Assembly (NCBI GenBank): GCA_030045215.1
Contig: JASIBJ010000576.1
Location: 1-11,006, forward strand
Source of the DNA: Streptosporangiaceae bacterium
GTDB taxonomy: Bacteria; Actinomycetota; Actinomycetes; Streptosporangiales; Streptosporangiaceae
Length of the DNA: 11,006 nt
Reading direction: 5' to 3'
Shown here: in pieces, positions 1 to 5,180 of the stretch
Numbering within the stretch: position 1 is the stretch's first letter
How the letters are laid out: each line of letters begins with the position of its first letter
Notes under the pieces: model-generated
Seen by the model: the letters and a program-made list of their open reading frames with translations, nothing else
Told to the model about the DNA's origin: nothing
Databases searched by the model: none
Translations under genes and position numbers: made by a program

Positions 1-459
1 GACGTGGCCGGAGCCGAAGAACGCGAGGTCGCCGCGCCGGGCCTTCCACTTGGGGATCCGGACAAGCCGCCAGCTGGCCAGCATCTCGTAAGTCGTTCGC
101 GGGAGGGTCAGGCCCGCTGCCCGGTAGGCCGCGTAGACGAGCCCTGAGCAGTCGAAACCCACCGGGCCCGTGCCACCCCAGATGTAGGGCTTGCCGCGCT
201 GACGGAGCGCCCACTGCCAGGCTCTGAGCCGGATCCGCGTCGCCCTGGCCGCCGCCGCGGCGGCCGACCTTTTAGCCGCGGACTCGGCTGGCCTGTTAGC
301 CGCTGACGCGGCTGGCCTGGCGGCCGCGGCATGGGCCGGGACGGGCTGCACAAGCCCGGTGGTTCCGAACGTTAGGAGGACGGCCGCGAACGCGGCGAGC
401 ATCACGCCGCGCGAGTTGATAACCAGATGAGTGGCGCGGCGTCTGATGCCTTCGCTCAC
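1..459 (-). CDS. Secreted NlpC/P60 peptidoglycan endopeptidase (3' end cut off by window)
   Basis: This is the N-terminal 153 codons of a cell-wall hydrolase that is expected to cut peptide stems of peptidoglycan outside the membrane. The start chosen is GTG at 459, because AGAAAGG lies about 7 bases upstream and the signal peptide follows at once. Residues 1-44 are a signal peptide (Arg-rich start, hydrophobic stretch, AHA before the likely cut). Residues 45-75 are an Ala-rich linker with an 8-residue repeat. The NlpC/P60 domain follows: PYIWGGTGPVGFDCSGLVY holds the catalytic Cys104, and GDLAFFGSGHV holds the catalytic His152, one codon before the window edge. The third polar catalytic residue lies outside. 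The family usually uses this linker-plus-domain layout, so probably only 40-60 residues are missing. It lies downstream of the VOC gene on the same strand, with a hairpin in the 172-base gap, so it probably has its own promoter. Family assignment is firm; the exact bond cut is not known. Confidence 0.9.
   Translation of the reverse strand, partial: MSEGIRRRATHLVINSRGVMLAAFAAVLLTFGTTGLVQPVPAHAAAARPAASAANRPAESAAKRSAAAAAARATRIRLRAWQWALRQRGKPYIWGGTGPVGFDCSGLVYAAYRAAGLTLPRTTYEMLASWRLVRIPKWKARRGDLAFFGSGHV
247..318 (-). repeat. 24-bp tandem repeat coding for 8-residue linker units
   Basis: Within the NlpC/P60 gene, three consecutive 24-base units encode RPAASAAN, RPAESAAK and RSAAAAAA, followed by another Arg, so Arg falls at residues 48, 56, 64 and 72. 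The second and first units share almost the same bases (GGCTGGCCTG is seen in both on the plus strand). It forms the Ala-rich spacer between signal peptide and catalytic domain. Such spacers are known to vary in length between related hydrolases; copy-number change here is an inference. Confidence 0.6.
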
Positions 460-480
460 ATACGCCTTTCTGACGCAGGT

Positions 481-503
481 GCGCCCGGACGGAACACGGG
501 CGC
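481..503 (-). promoter_or_regulatory. Hairpin in the leader of the NlpC/P60 gene
   Basis: GCGCCCG (481-487) and CGGGCGC (497-503) form a perfect 7-bp stem with a 9-base loop. It sits about 20 bases upstream of the GTG start on the minus strand and so would be in the mRNA leader. Leaders of cell-wall hydrolase genes in actinomycetes often carry regulatory RNA such as the c-di-AMP (ydaO) riboswitch, but I could not match that consensus here. The role is unknown. Confidence 0.25.
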
Positions 504-565
504 CTGACATTTCGCACAGTAGCAGCCCGGCTTGTACCCAGCCGCTAATGGGCCGACACGCAGCG

Positions 566-593
566 ATGGCCGGATCCGGGAATTCTCGGCCAT
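566..593 (-). terminator. Hairpin downstream of the VOC gene
   Basis: ATGGCCG (566-572) and CGGCCAT (587-593) make a perfect 7-bp stem around a 14-base loop that contains the palindrome CCGGATCC. It starts 39 bases after the stop codon of the VOC gene at 632 and precedes the NlpC/P60 gene. There is no T-run, as is common for actinomycete terminators. It may instead be part of the NlpC/P60 promoter region. Confidence 0.35.
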
Positions 594-631
594 TCAAAGG
601 CCGATGCTTTACCCGTCCTTTCCTGCCATTC

Positions 632-1012
632 CTACACTTCGGCCCGCTGGCGCGGACCGTGCTGCCACACGCCAATGGCGTTGCCGGCCGGATCGGCGGT
701 CATCGCGACCCAGAGGTCGCCCTCCGGATACGGCTCCCTGCTTACCTTGCCGCCTGCACCGCGGATCTTGCCGAGGGCATCGTCGATGTCCCGCACGTAG
801 ATATAGGGGACTACGCCCGCCTCACCCGCTACCGGGAGGTCTGGCATGAAGTGACCGATGACGTACCCGGAGCCATCTTCGAAGCTGGTCGAGCCGGGCC
901 GGACGCGCCACCCGAAGACGGCCGTATAGAAATCGGCCGCCAGCGCCGGATCCGGTGCCGGAATCCGCATATAGGACACGTCACCGGGACGGAATACGGA
1001 GATCTCTGCCAT
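632..1012 (-). CDS. VOC (glyoxalase/bleomycin-resistance fold) family protein
   Basis: A 126-residue single-domain-pair protein of the vicinal oxygen chelate fold, a cytosolic family of metal-dependent lyases, dioxygenases and drug-binding proteins. The first beta-alpha module opens with a DVSYMRIPAPDPALAADFY segment and an AVFGW motif at residues 31-35. The second module has VPYIYVRDIDDAL (residues 68-80), and the ending DPAGNAIGVWQ (residues 108-117) is the usual last strand. The normal closing Glu ligand of metal-binding members is not obvious: the segment reads NAIGVWQ, as in the CFP32/PhnB-like branch where metal binding is often lost. The ATG at 1012 has AGGA about 8 bases upstream. It is transcribed away from the decarboxylase unit; their starts are 300 bases apart. 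Substrate unknown. Confidence 0.85.
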   Translation of the reverse strand: MAEISVFRPGDVSYMRIPAPDPALAADFYTAVFGWRVRPGSTSFEDGSGYVIGHFMPDLPVAGEAGVVPYIYVRDIDDALGKIRGAGGKVSREPYPEGDLWVAMTADPAGNAIGVWQHGPRQRAEV

Positions 1013-1027
1013 CTTCCCGATCCTACG

Positions 1028-1138
1028 GTGGCCGACGTCAGCGACGGCGCGATCCGGGCCTCCGTCGGGTTCGGGTCCACCATCAACGACATCGAGGCCC
1101 TCCTGGCCCGAGCCGAGACGATGCTCGGCCGAGGGCGG
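1028..1138 (+). pseudogene. Likely remnant of the C-terminal end of a class V aminotransferase/desulfurase
   Basis: In this frame nearly every codon from the GTG at 1028 to about 1138 ends in G or C, and the peptide contains DGAIRASVGFGSTINDIEAL. That matches from memory the closing pattern of fold-type I class V PLP enzymes (vRaS-x-g-x-x-T-x-x-Di-x-x-Ll), where the Arg binds the substrate carboxylate. After 1138 third-base preference is lost, although the frame stays open to the TAG at 1274-1276. Upstream, the minus-strand VOC gene takes over, so no room exists for the rest of the enzyme. I see no ribosome binding site for the GTG. The simplest reading is a remnant left when a gene was replaced or deleted; a new short ORF of up to 82 residues is the alternative. 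The family call rests on about 30 residues. Confidence 0.45.
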
Positions 1139-1150
1139 AAAAGATCTTTT
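1139..1150. promoter_or_regulatory. 12-bp perfect palindrome AAAAGATCTTTT upstream of the decarboxylase
   Basis: AAAAGATCTTTT is a perfect palindrome and one of few AT-rich points in the 173 bases between the end of the coding-type stretch at 1138 and the decarboxylase start at 1312. It begins exactly where coding-type composition stops. It could be an operator or a promoter element of the decarboxylase unit; nothing more than its symmetry and location supports this. Confidence 0.25.
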
Positions 1151-1311
1151 GCCGCCGGTCTGGGGCGACCCTCACGGCCAGATGGACTCCAGGCGAGAGG
1201 CGTCCTCGTTCCCGTCGGAAAGATTTTGATTTGTCTGGGCGCCAGGCCCTGGCTCATGACGCCCGGCGCGGGGTAGGACTTATCCGGAAGGGCGGCGACA
1301 GGAGGTCACCC

Positions 1312-2700
1312 GTGCCGGAGTCCGCTCTCGACGTCAAGGACATGCTCGCGGGGCGAGCAGTGCTGCTCCGAGATGCCTGCGAACGTGGGGTGGCCTACCT
1401 CGACCGCGTGGCCGACCGGCCGGTCGCGCCCGGCCAGGAGGCAGTCGACGGCCTGGCTGAGCTCGCCTTCCGGCTGCCCGAGCGGGGTCTGGGGGCAACG
1501 CAAGTGCTGCACCTGCTCGATGAGATCGGCTCCCCGGCCACTGTGGCAAGTAACGGCCCGCGGTACTTCGGGTTTGTCACCGGCGGGGCCCTGCCCGCGG
1601 CCCAGGGGGCCGCCTGGCTGAGCGCGGCCTGGGACCAGAACGCCGCTCTCAGCGTGATGTCCCCGGTCGCGGCCCACTGCGGCGAGGTAGCAGTCGGCTG
1701 GATCACGGACCTTCTGGGCCTGCCCTCTGGCATTCCCGGCGGGTTCGTCACCGGGGCCACCATGGCCAACGCGACCTGCCTGGCCACGGCGAGGGACGCG
1801 ATGCTGACCCTGCACGGCTGGGACGCCGCGAGCCAGGGCCTGGTCGGCGCGCCGCCGGTCACCGTGGTCGTCGGGGCCGAGGTACACACCACCGTGCGGA
1901 AGGCCCTGGGCATCATCGGCCTCGGTCGCGACCGCGCGATCGTCCTGCCGACGGACGGCCAGGGCCGGATTGACCCCCGCGACCTGCCGGAACTGGCCGG
2001 CCCCGCCATCGTCTGCCTGCAGGCCGGGAACGTCAACACCGGGGCAAGCGACCCCTTCGGTCCGCTGATCGAGTGGGCGGCGAAGTATCGGGCCTGGGTT
2101 CACGTGGACGGTGCGTTCGGGCTCTGGGCGGCCGCCTCACCGGCGACCAGCGCCCAGGTCGCGCTCGTTGAGTTGGCCGACTCGTGGGCGACCGACTGTC
2201 ATAAGTGGCTGAACACGACCTACGACTGCGGCCTGGCCCTGGTGTTTGACCCCGAGACGCTGCGCCGGGCAATGGAAGCGTCGGCCTCTTACCTGCCCGG
2301 CTCCGAGGCCGAGGCCATGGGCCTGACTCCGCAGTCGTCGCAGCGCGCCCGCGGCGTGGAGGTCTGGGCGGCGCTAGCTTCCCTCGGCCGCGAAGGCGTG
2401 GCCGAACTGGTGAACCGGTGCTGCCGACTCGCCCGGCGATTCGCCGACGGGATGCGGTCGGCGGGATTCGAGGTGCTGAACGACGTCGTGCTGAACCAGG
2501 TGCTCATTTCGTTCGGGTCGGCCCCGCGGACCGACTCCGTCATCGCAGCCGTCCAGGCCGACGGAACGTGCTGGTGCGGGCCGACAACCTGGCAAGGTCA
2601 CCGGGCGATGCGAGTCAGCGTCAGTGGCTGGAGTACGACCGAGGACGACATCGACCGGAGCGTCGCTGCAGTGTCCGCTTGCGCGCTGCAGGCGACGTGA
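1312..2700 (+). CDS. Pyridoxal-phosphate-dependent group II amino-acid decarboxylase
   Basis: A 462-residue cytosolic enzyme that should remove the carboxyl group of an amino acid to give an amine and CO2, though some relatives work as other PLP enzymes. The GTG at 1312 is chosen because GGAGGT sits 5-6 bases upstream; the frame is open further 5' but lacks homologous sequence there. Motifs in family order and spacing: AEVHTTVRKA with His192, which stacks on the PLP ring; VHVDGAFG with Asp266, which pairs with the pyridine nitrogen; DCHKWLNTTYDCG with Lys298, which forms the Schiff base. The His-Asp-Lys distances (74 and 32) are close to those of bacterial glutamate decarboxylase. The C-terminal domain ends with TWQGHRAMRVSVSGWSTTED, normal for the family. 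Length is typical. Its stop overlaps the start of the membrane protein gene (GTGA), so the two are probably translated together. The substrate (aromatic amino acid, glutamate, aspartate or other) cannot be told from sequence. Confidence 0.9.
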   Translation: MPESALDVKDMLAGRAVLLRDACERGVAYLDRVADRPVAPGQEAVDGLAELAFRLPERGLGATQVLHLLDEIGSPATVASNGPRYFGFVTGGALPAAQGAAWLSAAWDQNAALSVMSPVAAHCGEVAVGWITDLLGLPSGIPGGFVTGATMANATCLATARDAMLTLHGWDAASQGLVGAPPVTVVVGAEVHTTVRKALGIIGLGRDRAIVLPTDGQGRIDPRDLPELAGPAIVCLQAGNVNTGASDPFGPLIEWAAKYRAWVHVDGAFGLWAAASPATSAQVALVELADSWATDCHKWLNTTYDCGLALVFDPETLRRAMEASASYLPGSEAEAMGLTPQSSQRARGVEVWAALASLGREGVAELVNRCCRLARRFADGMRSAGFEVLNDVVLNQVLISFGSAPRTDSVIAAVQADGTCWCGPTTWQGHRAMRVSVSGWSTTEDDIDRSVAAVSACALQAT

Positions 2701-3308
2701 ACCAGACGCTGGCGGTCAGCGCCCTGGGCTCCTGGCTGCTCGCGGAGGCACTCGGCCTGCTCATGCTCAGCAACTGGGTCTCCAGCGGTGCCGCCCGGCT
2801 CCGGAAGACCCGGCCCGACGGCATGTCGCTGCCCGTGCTGGCGAGTCATGCGGGCCTGAACCTCACCGGATTGCTGTGCTGGGTCGCCTTTCTCCTGAGC
2901 AAGGCGCCGATCGCGGCCTGGCTCGCGCTGGCGTTCATGGTTCCGGCCATCGGGCTCGGCGTCTCCACCGTCAGCGTGTGGACGCCGTATCCAGTGCGGC
3001 GAGCTGAGCCGGAGATGCCGCCGTCCCCCGGCGCGCGTCCCGAGCGCCCGGCTCCCATCGGGCCCGGCGGCCAGGTTGACTGGCGGCACGCAGCGATCCC
3101 TGACGAGGTGCTGGCACGGGCCATGGAGGATGAGGCATTCGCGACCAAGCTCGCCGAAGACTTGCTGATCCGTAACCTGGCCTACGAGGCGCGGACCACC
3201 GACCATGTCGTACGGCTTGACGTGCGCGCGGCCATTCCGCTGGCACACGGGGTTCTCGCGATCGCGACGTTCTTGCTGGCGACGCTCGCGGCGATCAGCG
3301 CGTCGTAG
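2697..3308 (+). CDS. Four-helix membrane protein coupled to the decarboxylase
   Basis: This 203-residue integral membrane protein starts at GTG 2697 inside the decarboxylase stop (GTGA), the usual sign of coupled translation. I see four likely membrane segments: residues 5-27, 45-68, 71-94 and 180-200. Between helices 3 and 4 lies a hydrophilic part of about 85 residues: a Pro-rich stretch (103-123), then a charged, probably helical section (135-165). His51 in helix 2 (LASHAGLN) and His184 in helix 4 (PLAHGVLA) sit at the starts of their helices. I recall unnamed actinobacterial membrane proteins with the same two-His layout, but no named family. Haem binding by the His pair, or export of the decarboxylation product, are guesses. 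Gene reality is well supported by coding-type composition and the overlap. Confidence 0.8.
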   Translation: MNQTLAVSALGSWLLAEALGLLMLSNWVSSGAARLRKTRPDGMSLPVLASHAGLNLTGLLCWVAFLLSKAPIAAWLALAFMVPAIGLGVSTVSVWTPYPVRRAEPEMPPSPGARPERPAPIGPGGQVDWRHAAIPDEVLARAMEDEAFATKLAEDLLIRNLAYEARTTDHVVRLDVRAAIPLAHGVLAIATFLLATLAAISAS

Positions 3309-3339
3309 GGTTTGCAACCGGGTAATGCAGATCGCGTAA

Positions 3340-3372
3340 CGAAATTTCGCTCCAGCGGGAGTGATTCATCAC
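3340..3372 (+). promoter_or_regulatory. Two inverted repeats upstream of the 109-residue ORF
   Basis: The 77-base gap before the next gene holds two small dyads. CGAAATTTCG at 3340-3349 is a perfect 10-bp palindrome in an AT-richer patch. GTGATTCATCAC at 3361-3372 has 5-bp arms around TC and ends just before the GAGAGGT ribosome binding site. Together they look like a possible operator or internal promoter region, so the last two genes of the unit may also be transcribed on their own. Confidence 0.3.
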
Positions 3373-3385
3373 CGAGAGGTCGGAC

Positions 3386-3715
3386 ATGTACGGCGAACTC
3401 ACCGTGCCTGATTTTCCGGACCTGCCCGAGCTGGCCGACAGCATCGGCCCGGCGGAAGCCGAACGGGCGTTGCCCGACATCCTCGCGGCGGTCGCCGGCG
3501 CCAACCGGATACTCGCCAGCAACGAGCCCGCGCCCATCACTGCACCGCAGGCGGAGACGCTGGCCGGCTACACGGCTGGCCTGGTAGAGAAGCTCAGGCA
3601 GTGGTTGCAGGCGCTCTATGCGAGACTGCGCGCGATCGCGCTAGCACTGGGAGCGCTGTCGTACTCGGTCACGGTCGGGACGTCGATCAGCGTGACGATC
3701 GGTTTCGGCGACTGA
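3386..3715 (+). CDS. Hypothetical 109-residue protein, family not recognised
   Basis: The start is ATG 3386, with GAGAGGT about 7 bases upstream. Codon third bases are strongly G or C, as in the neighbours, so this is a real gene. No signal peptide is visible. Residues 1-20 are acidic and Pro-rich; residues 21-60 look helical (AEAERALPDILAAVAGANRI); residues 61-95 form an amphipathic to hydrophobic helix with Lys/Arg and Trp (VEKLRQWLQALYARLRAIAL). The end alternates Ser/Thr with Val/Ile (SYSVTVGTSISVTIGFGD), which suggests a beta strand pair. The C-terminal helix could touch the membrane or the membrane protein encoded before it, but this is inference. It lies 77 bases after the membrane protein gene and 63 bases before the VOC gene, on the same strand. 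I assign no function. Confidence 0.7.
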   Translation: MYGELTVPDFPDLPELADSIGPAEAERALPDILAAVAGANRILASNEPAPITAPQAETLAGYTAGLVEKLRQWLQALYARLRAIALALGALSYSVTVGTSISVTIGFGD

Positions 3716-3778
3716 GACCGGCCGGGAAGAACGCCCGCGGTCGCGGCACCTCGGGCCCCACTCACGATGGAGGGTTTC

Positions 3779-4198
3779 ATGAGCCAGAATGACAGCCCGA
3801 ACCCTGAAACAGGCTTCGTACTCACGCACTTCCTCGTCGTCGCCGATCAGGACCGGTCGCGCGACTTCTACGCGGATGTGTTCGGGGCGAAGGTCGTACG
3901 GGAGCGCAACCCGGTCATCATGAAGCTCGCCAACAGCTGGCTCATTCTGAATGTGGGCGGCGGGCCGACCGACGACAAGCCGACGGTCACGCTCACCACC
4001 CCGCCCGACCCGAATCGGACTAGCGCGTTCCTGAATATCCGGGTCGCTGACATCCAGGCTGTCTACCGCGAGTGGTCCGCGCGAGGCGCCGAGTTCCTGA
4101 CCGAGCCCAAGGATCATCCCAGCGAGTTCCGCGCCTACATCCGCGACCCGGACGGGCACCTCATTGAGGTTGGCCAGTCCAAGGCCAAGGCAGGCTAA
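3779..4198 (+). CDS. VOC (glyoxalase-fold) family protein, last gene of the decarboxylase unit
   Basis: A 139-residue cytosolic VOC protein. The start is taken at ATG 3779, because GGAGGG at 3769-3774 lies 4 bases before it; the in-frame ATG at 3767 would overlap that site. The first module has LTHFLVVADQDRSRDFYADV and FGAKVV; the second has SAFLNIRVADIQAVYREW and closes with YIRDPDGHLIEVGQS. The His of LTHF and the Glu of HLIEV stand at the usual metal-ligand positions, so unlike the VOC protein at 632-1012 this one could bind a divalent metal. The two VOC proteins differ strongly and are not a recent duplication. Substrate unknown: VOC proteins act in methylglyoxal removal, antibiotic resistance and ring cleavage. 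Two hairpins follow the stop. Confidence 0.85.
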   Translation: MSQNDSPNPETGFVLTHFLVVADQDRSRDFYADVFGAKVVRERNPVIMKLANSWLILNVGGGPTDDKPTVTLTTPPDPNRTSAFLNIRVADIQAVYREWSARGAEFLTEPKDHPSEFRAYIRDPDGHLIEVGQSKAKAG

Positions 4199-4255
4199 CC
4201 ACCTGGCCCCTCTGACGCTGGGTCGGATCCGCGGCAGTGTCGGGTCTGAAGGAGC

Positions 4256-4281
4256 GCCCGCCCGCTCGGGGAGAGGCGGGC
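4256..4281 (+). terminator. First of two hairpins between converging genes
   Basis: GCCCGCC (4256-4262) pairs with GGCGGGC (4275-4281), and CTC/GAG can pair within the loop. It lies 58 bases after the VOC stop at 4198. The minus-strand gene ending at 4470 converges on it, so it may stop transcripts from both sides. Confidence 0.45.
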
Positions 4282-4296
4282 ACTAGGTGCCAGGAA

Positions 4297-4330
4297 GGCG
4301 CCCCGCCCCCTCGGGGAGGGGCGGGGCGCC
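4297..4330. terminator. Strong bidirectional hairpin terminator
   Basis: GGCGCCCCGCCCC (4297-4309) and GGGGCGGGGCGCC (4318-4330) form a perfect 13-bp, almost all G-C stem with an 8-base loop. There is no T-run, which is normal for strong actinomycete terminators. It stands between the plus-strand VOC gene and the minus-strand secreted protein gene, with the tandem repeat between it and the latter. Confidence 0.7.
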
Positions 4331-4352
4331 GTTGCCCTTAGCGCCCGGGCGA

Positions 4353-4435
4353 GGGATGGGCCCGGGCTGGGGATGACCTGGGCCGGGGGGATGACCCGGG
4401 CCCGGGGATGGGCTGCGCGACCCGGCCGGGGGATG
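4353..4435. repeat. Imperfect tandem repeat, five GGGATG-headed copies
   Basis: GGGATG occurs at 4353, 4370, 4388, 4405 and 4430, that is at steps of 17, 18, 17 and 25 bases. The spaces are filled by variants of (G/A)CC(C/T)GGGCC. The array lies between the 13-bp hairpin and the stop codon of the minus-strand gene at 4470, so it would be in that gene's 3' untranslated region. The CCCGGGC palindromes in the spacers could also fold. Confidence 0.6.
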
Positions 4436-4469
4436 GCTCGGACCGCGCCGTGGCCCGCCCTCGGAGGAG

Positions 4470-5180
4470 TCAGAAGCCGGGGTTGGCGGTAGAGATGTCG
4501 TAATTCGAGCCCCAGTACCACTGCGTGGCCGAGGCACCAGGCACCATGTGCGGCACCCCGGTCGGGTCGGCGATCCACCAGCGCACGTGCGACTGCTCGG
4601 CCGCCGGCACCGCCGTCCTGACCGCCGTCTGCGCCGCGCTCCACTCCGACTTCATCGTGTAGACGATCGCCTGTCCGCTCGGGTCGGCATGCAGCTTCTG
4701 CGCCGCCCAACTGCCCGCCTGCGTCGGGGTCACGTCACCGGGCTCGACATCGAGTGCATTGGCGTGCGGGTCCGATCCGTTGGTGTCGATCCACAGCACC
4801 TGCTTGCCAGCCACGGCCGACGGCGAGACCGCGAACGGCCCGTCGGCGTAGGTCGCCTCCTCGTGACCGGCCGGGATCGCCGACGGCGTCACGGAGTCAT
4901 AGATCTCGTAGGGCCGAGCTGGCGCGACGCCCCGGCGCGCCGACTCGGCGGACTGCCGTGCGACCGGCGCGCGACGCTCGTCCGCGGCGCGCTGAACGTG
5001 CTCGTGCGATACGTCGGCGACGGTCACCGCGTGCTGAACGGGTGCGTGCTGCGATGGGGAGGATGCGACCGCGGCGCTGGCCGTGCCCGCACCGGCCGCC
5101 AGTGCGGCAGCGGCGCCGAGAAGTGCTGCGGCCTTGCGACGGCCACGGAGGGCGTCGGTCAGTCGGGCACTGCGAGGCAT
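4470..5180 (-). CDS. Secreted GH25/DUF1906-like (lysozyme-type barrel) protein
   Basis: A 236-residue exported protein. The ATG at 5180 has AGGAAGGA about 7 bases upstream. Residues 1-36 are a signal peptide with an Arg-rich start, a long Ala/Leu stretch and ASA before the likely cut. Residues 37-88 are a low-complexity spacer. The conserved part begins near residue 90 (YEIYDSVTPSAIPAG) and includes QVLWIDTNG, ALDVEPGDVTPTQAGSWA with Asp144 and Glu146, AIVYTMKSEW, VRWWIADPTG and a closing ATQWYWGSNYDIS. The DxE on a strand end and the terminal WYW-YDIS pattern resemble GH25 muramidases and the DUF1906 glycoside-hydrolase-like barrels of actinobacteria. At about 145 residues the domain is shorter than a full GH25 barrel (about 190), so it may be a reduced or non-catalytic version. 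The fold assignment is from memory of these motifs, not a search. Neighbouring cell-wall genes agree with a role outside the cell. Confidence 0.65.
   Translation of the reverse strand: MPRSARLTDALRGRRKAAALLGAAAALAAGAGTASAAVASSPSQHAPVQHAVTVADVSHEHVQRAADERRAPVARQSAESARRGVAPARPYEIYDSVTPSAIPAGHEEATYADGPFAVSPSAVAGKQVLWIDTNGSDPHANALDVEPGDVTPTQAGSWAAQKLHADPSGQAIVYTMKSEWSAAQTAVRTAVPAAEQSHVRWWIADPTGVPHMVPGASATQWYWGSNYDISTANPGF

Noticed and set aside
460..630. c-di-AMP (ydaO) riboswitch upstream of the NlpC/P60 gene
   Set aside because: Plausible from context, but the conserved core could not be matched by eye; left as something to test.
431..1020. Long plus-strand open frame across the VOC gene
   Set aside because: It is the antisense of the VOC gene; third-base preference and family motifs belong to the minus strand. 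Only the piece after 1028 looks coding.
955..1311. N-terminal extension of the decarboxylase frame upstream of 1312
   Set aside because: The frame is open, but the peptide is Arg-rich and unlike the family, overlaps the VOC gene, and the strong GGAGGT site points to GTG 1312.
1306..2103. Minus-strand 265-codon frame under the decarboxylase
   Set aside because: Arg/Gly/Gln-rich shadow of a firmly identified plus-strand gene.
2598..3317. Minus-strand 239-codon frame under the membrane protein gene
   Set aside because: Arg/Gln-rich, no ribosome binding site or family motif; the plus strand encodes clear membrane helices.
4353..4435. CRISPR-like array
   Set aside because: Units are only about 17 bases with no unique spacers; it is a simple tandem repeat.
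4195..4710. Minus-strand frame running through the GGGATG repeat and the end of the secreted protein gene
   Set aside because: It reads through the terminator hairpins and repeat with low-complexity Pro/Arg sequence, in a different frame from the secreted protein.
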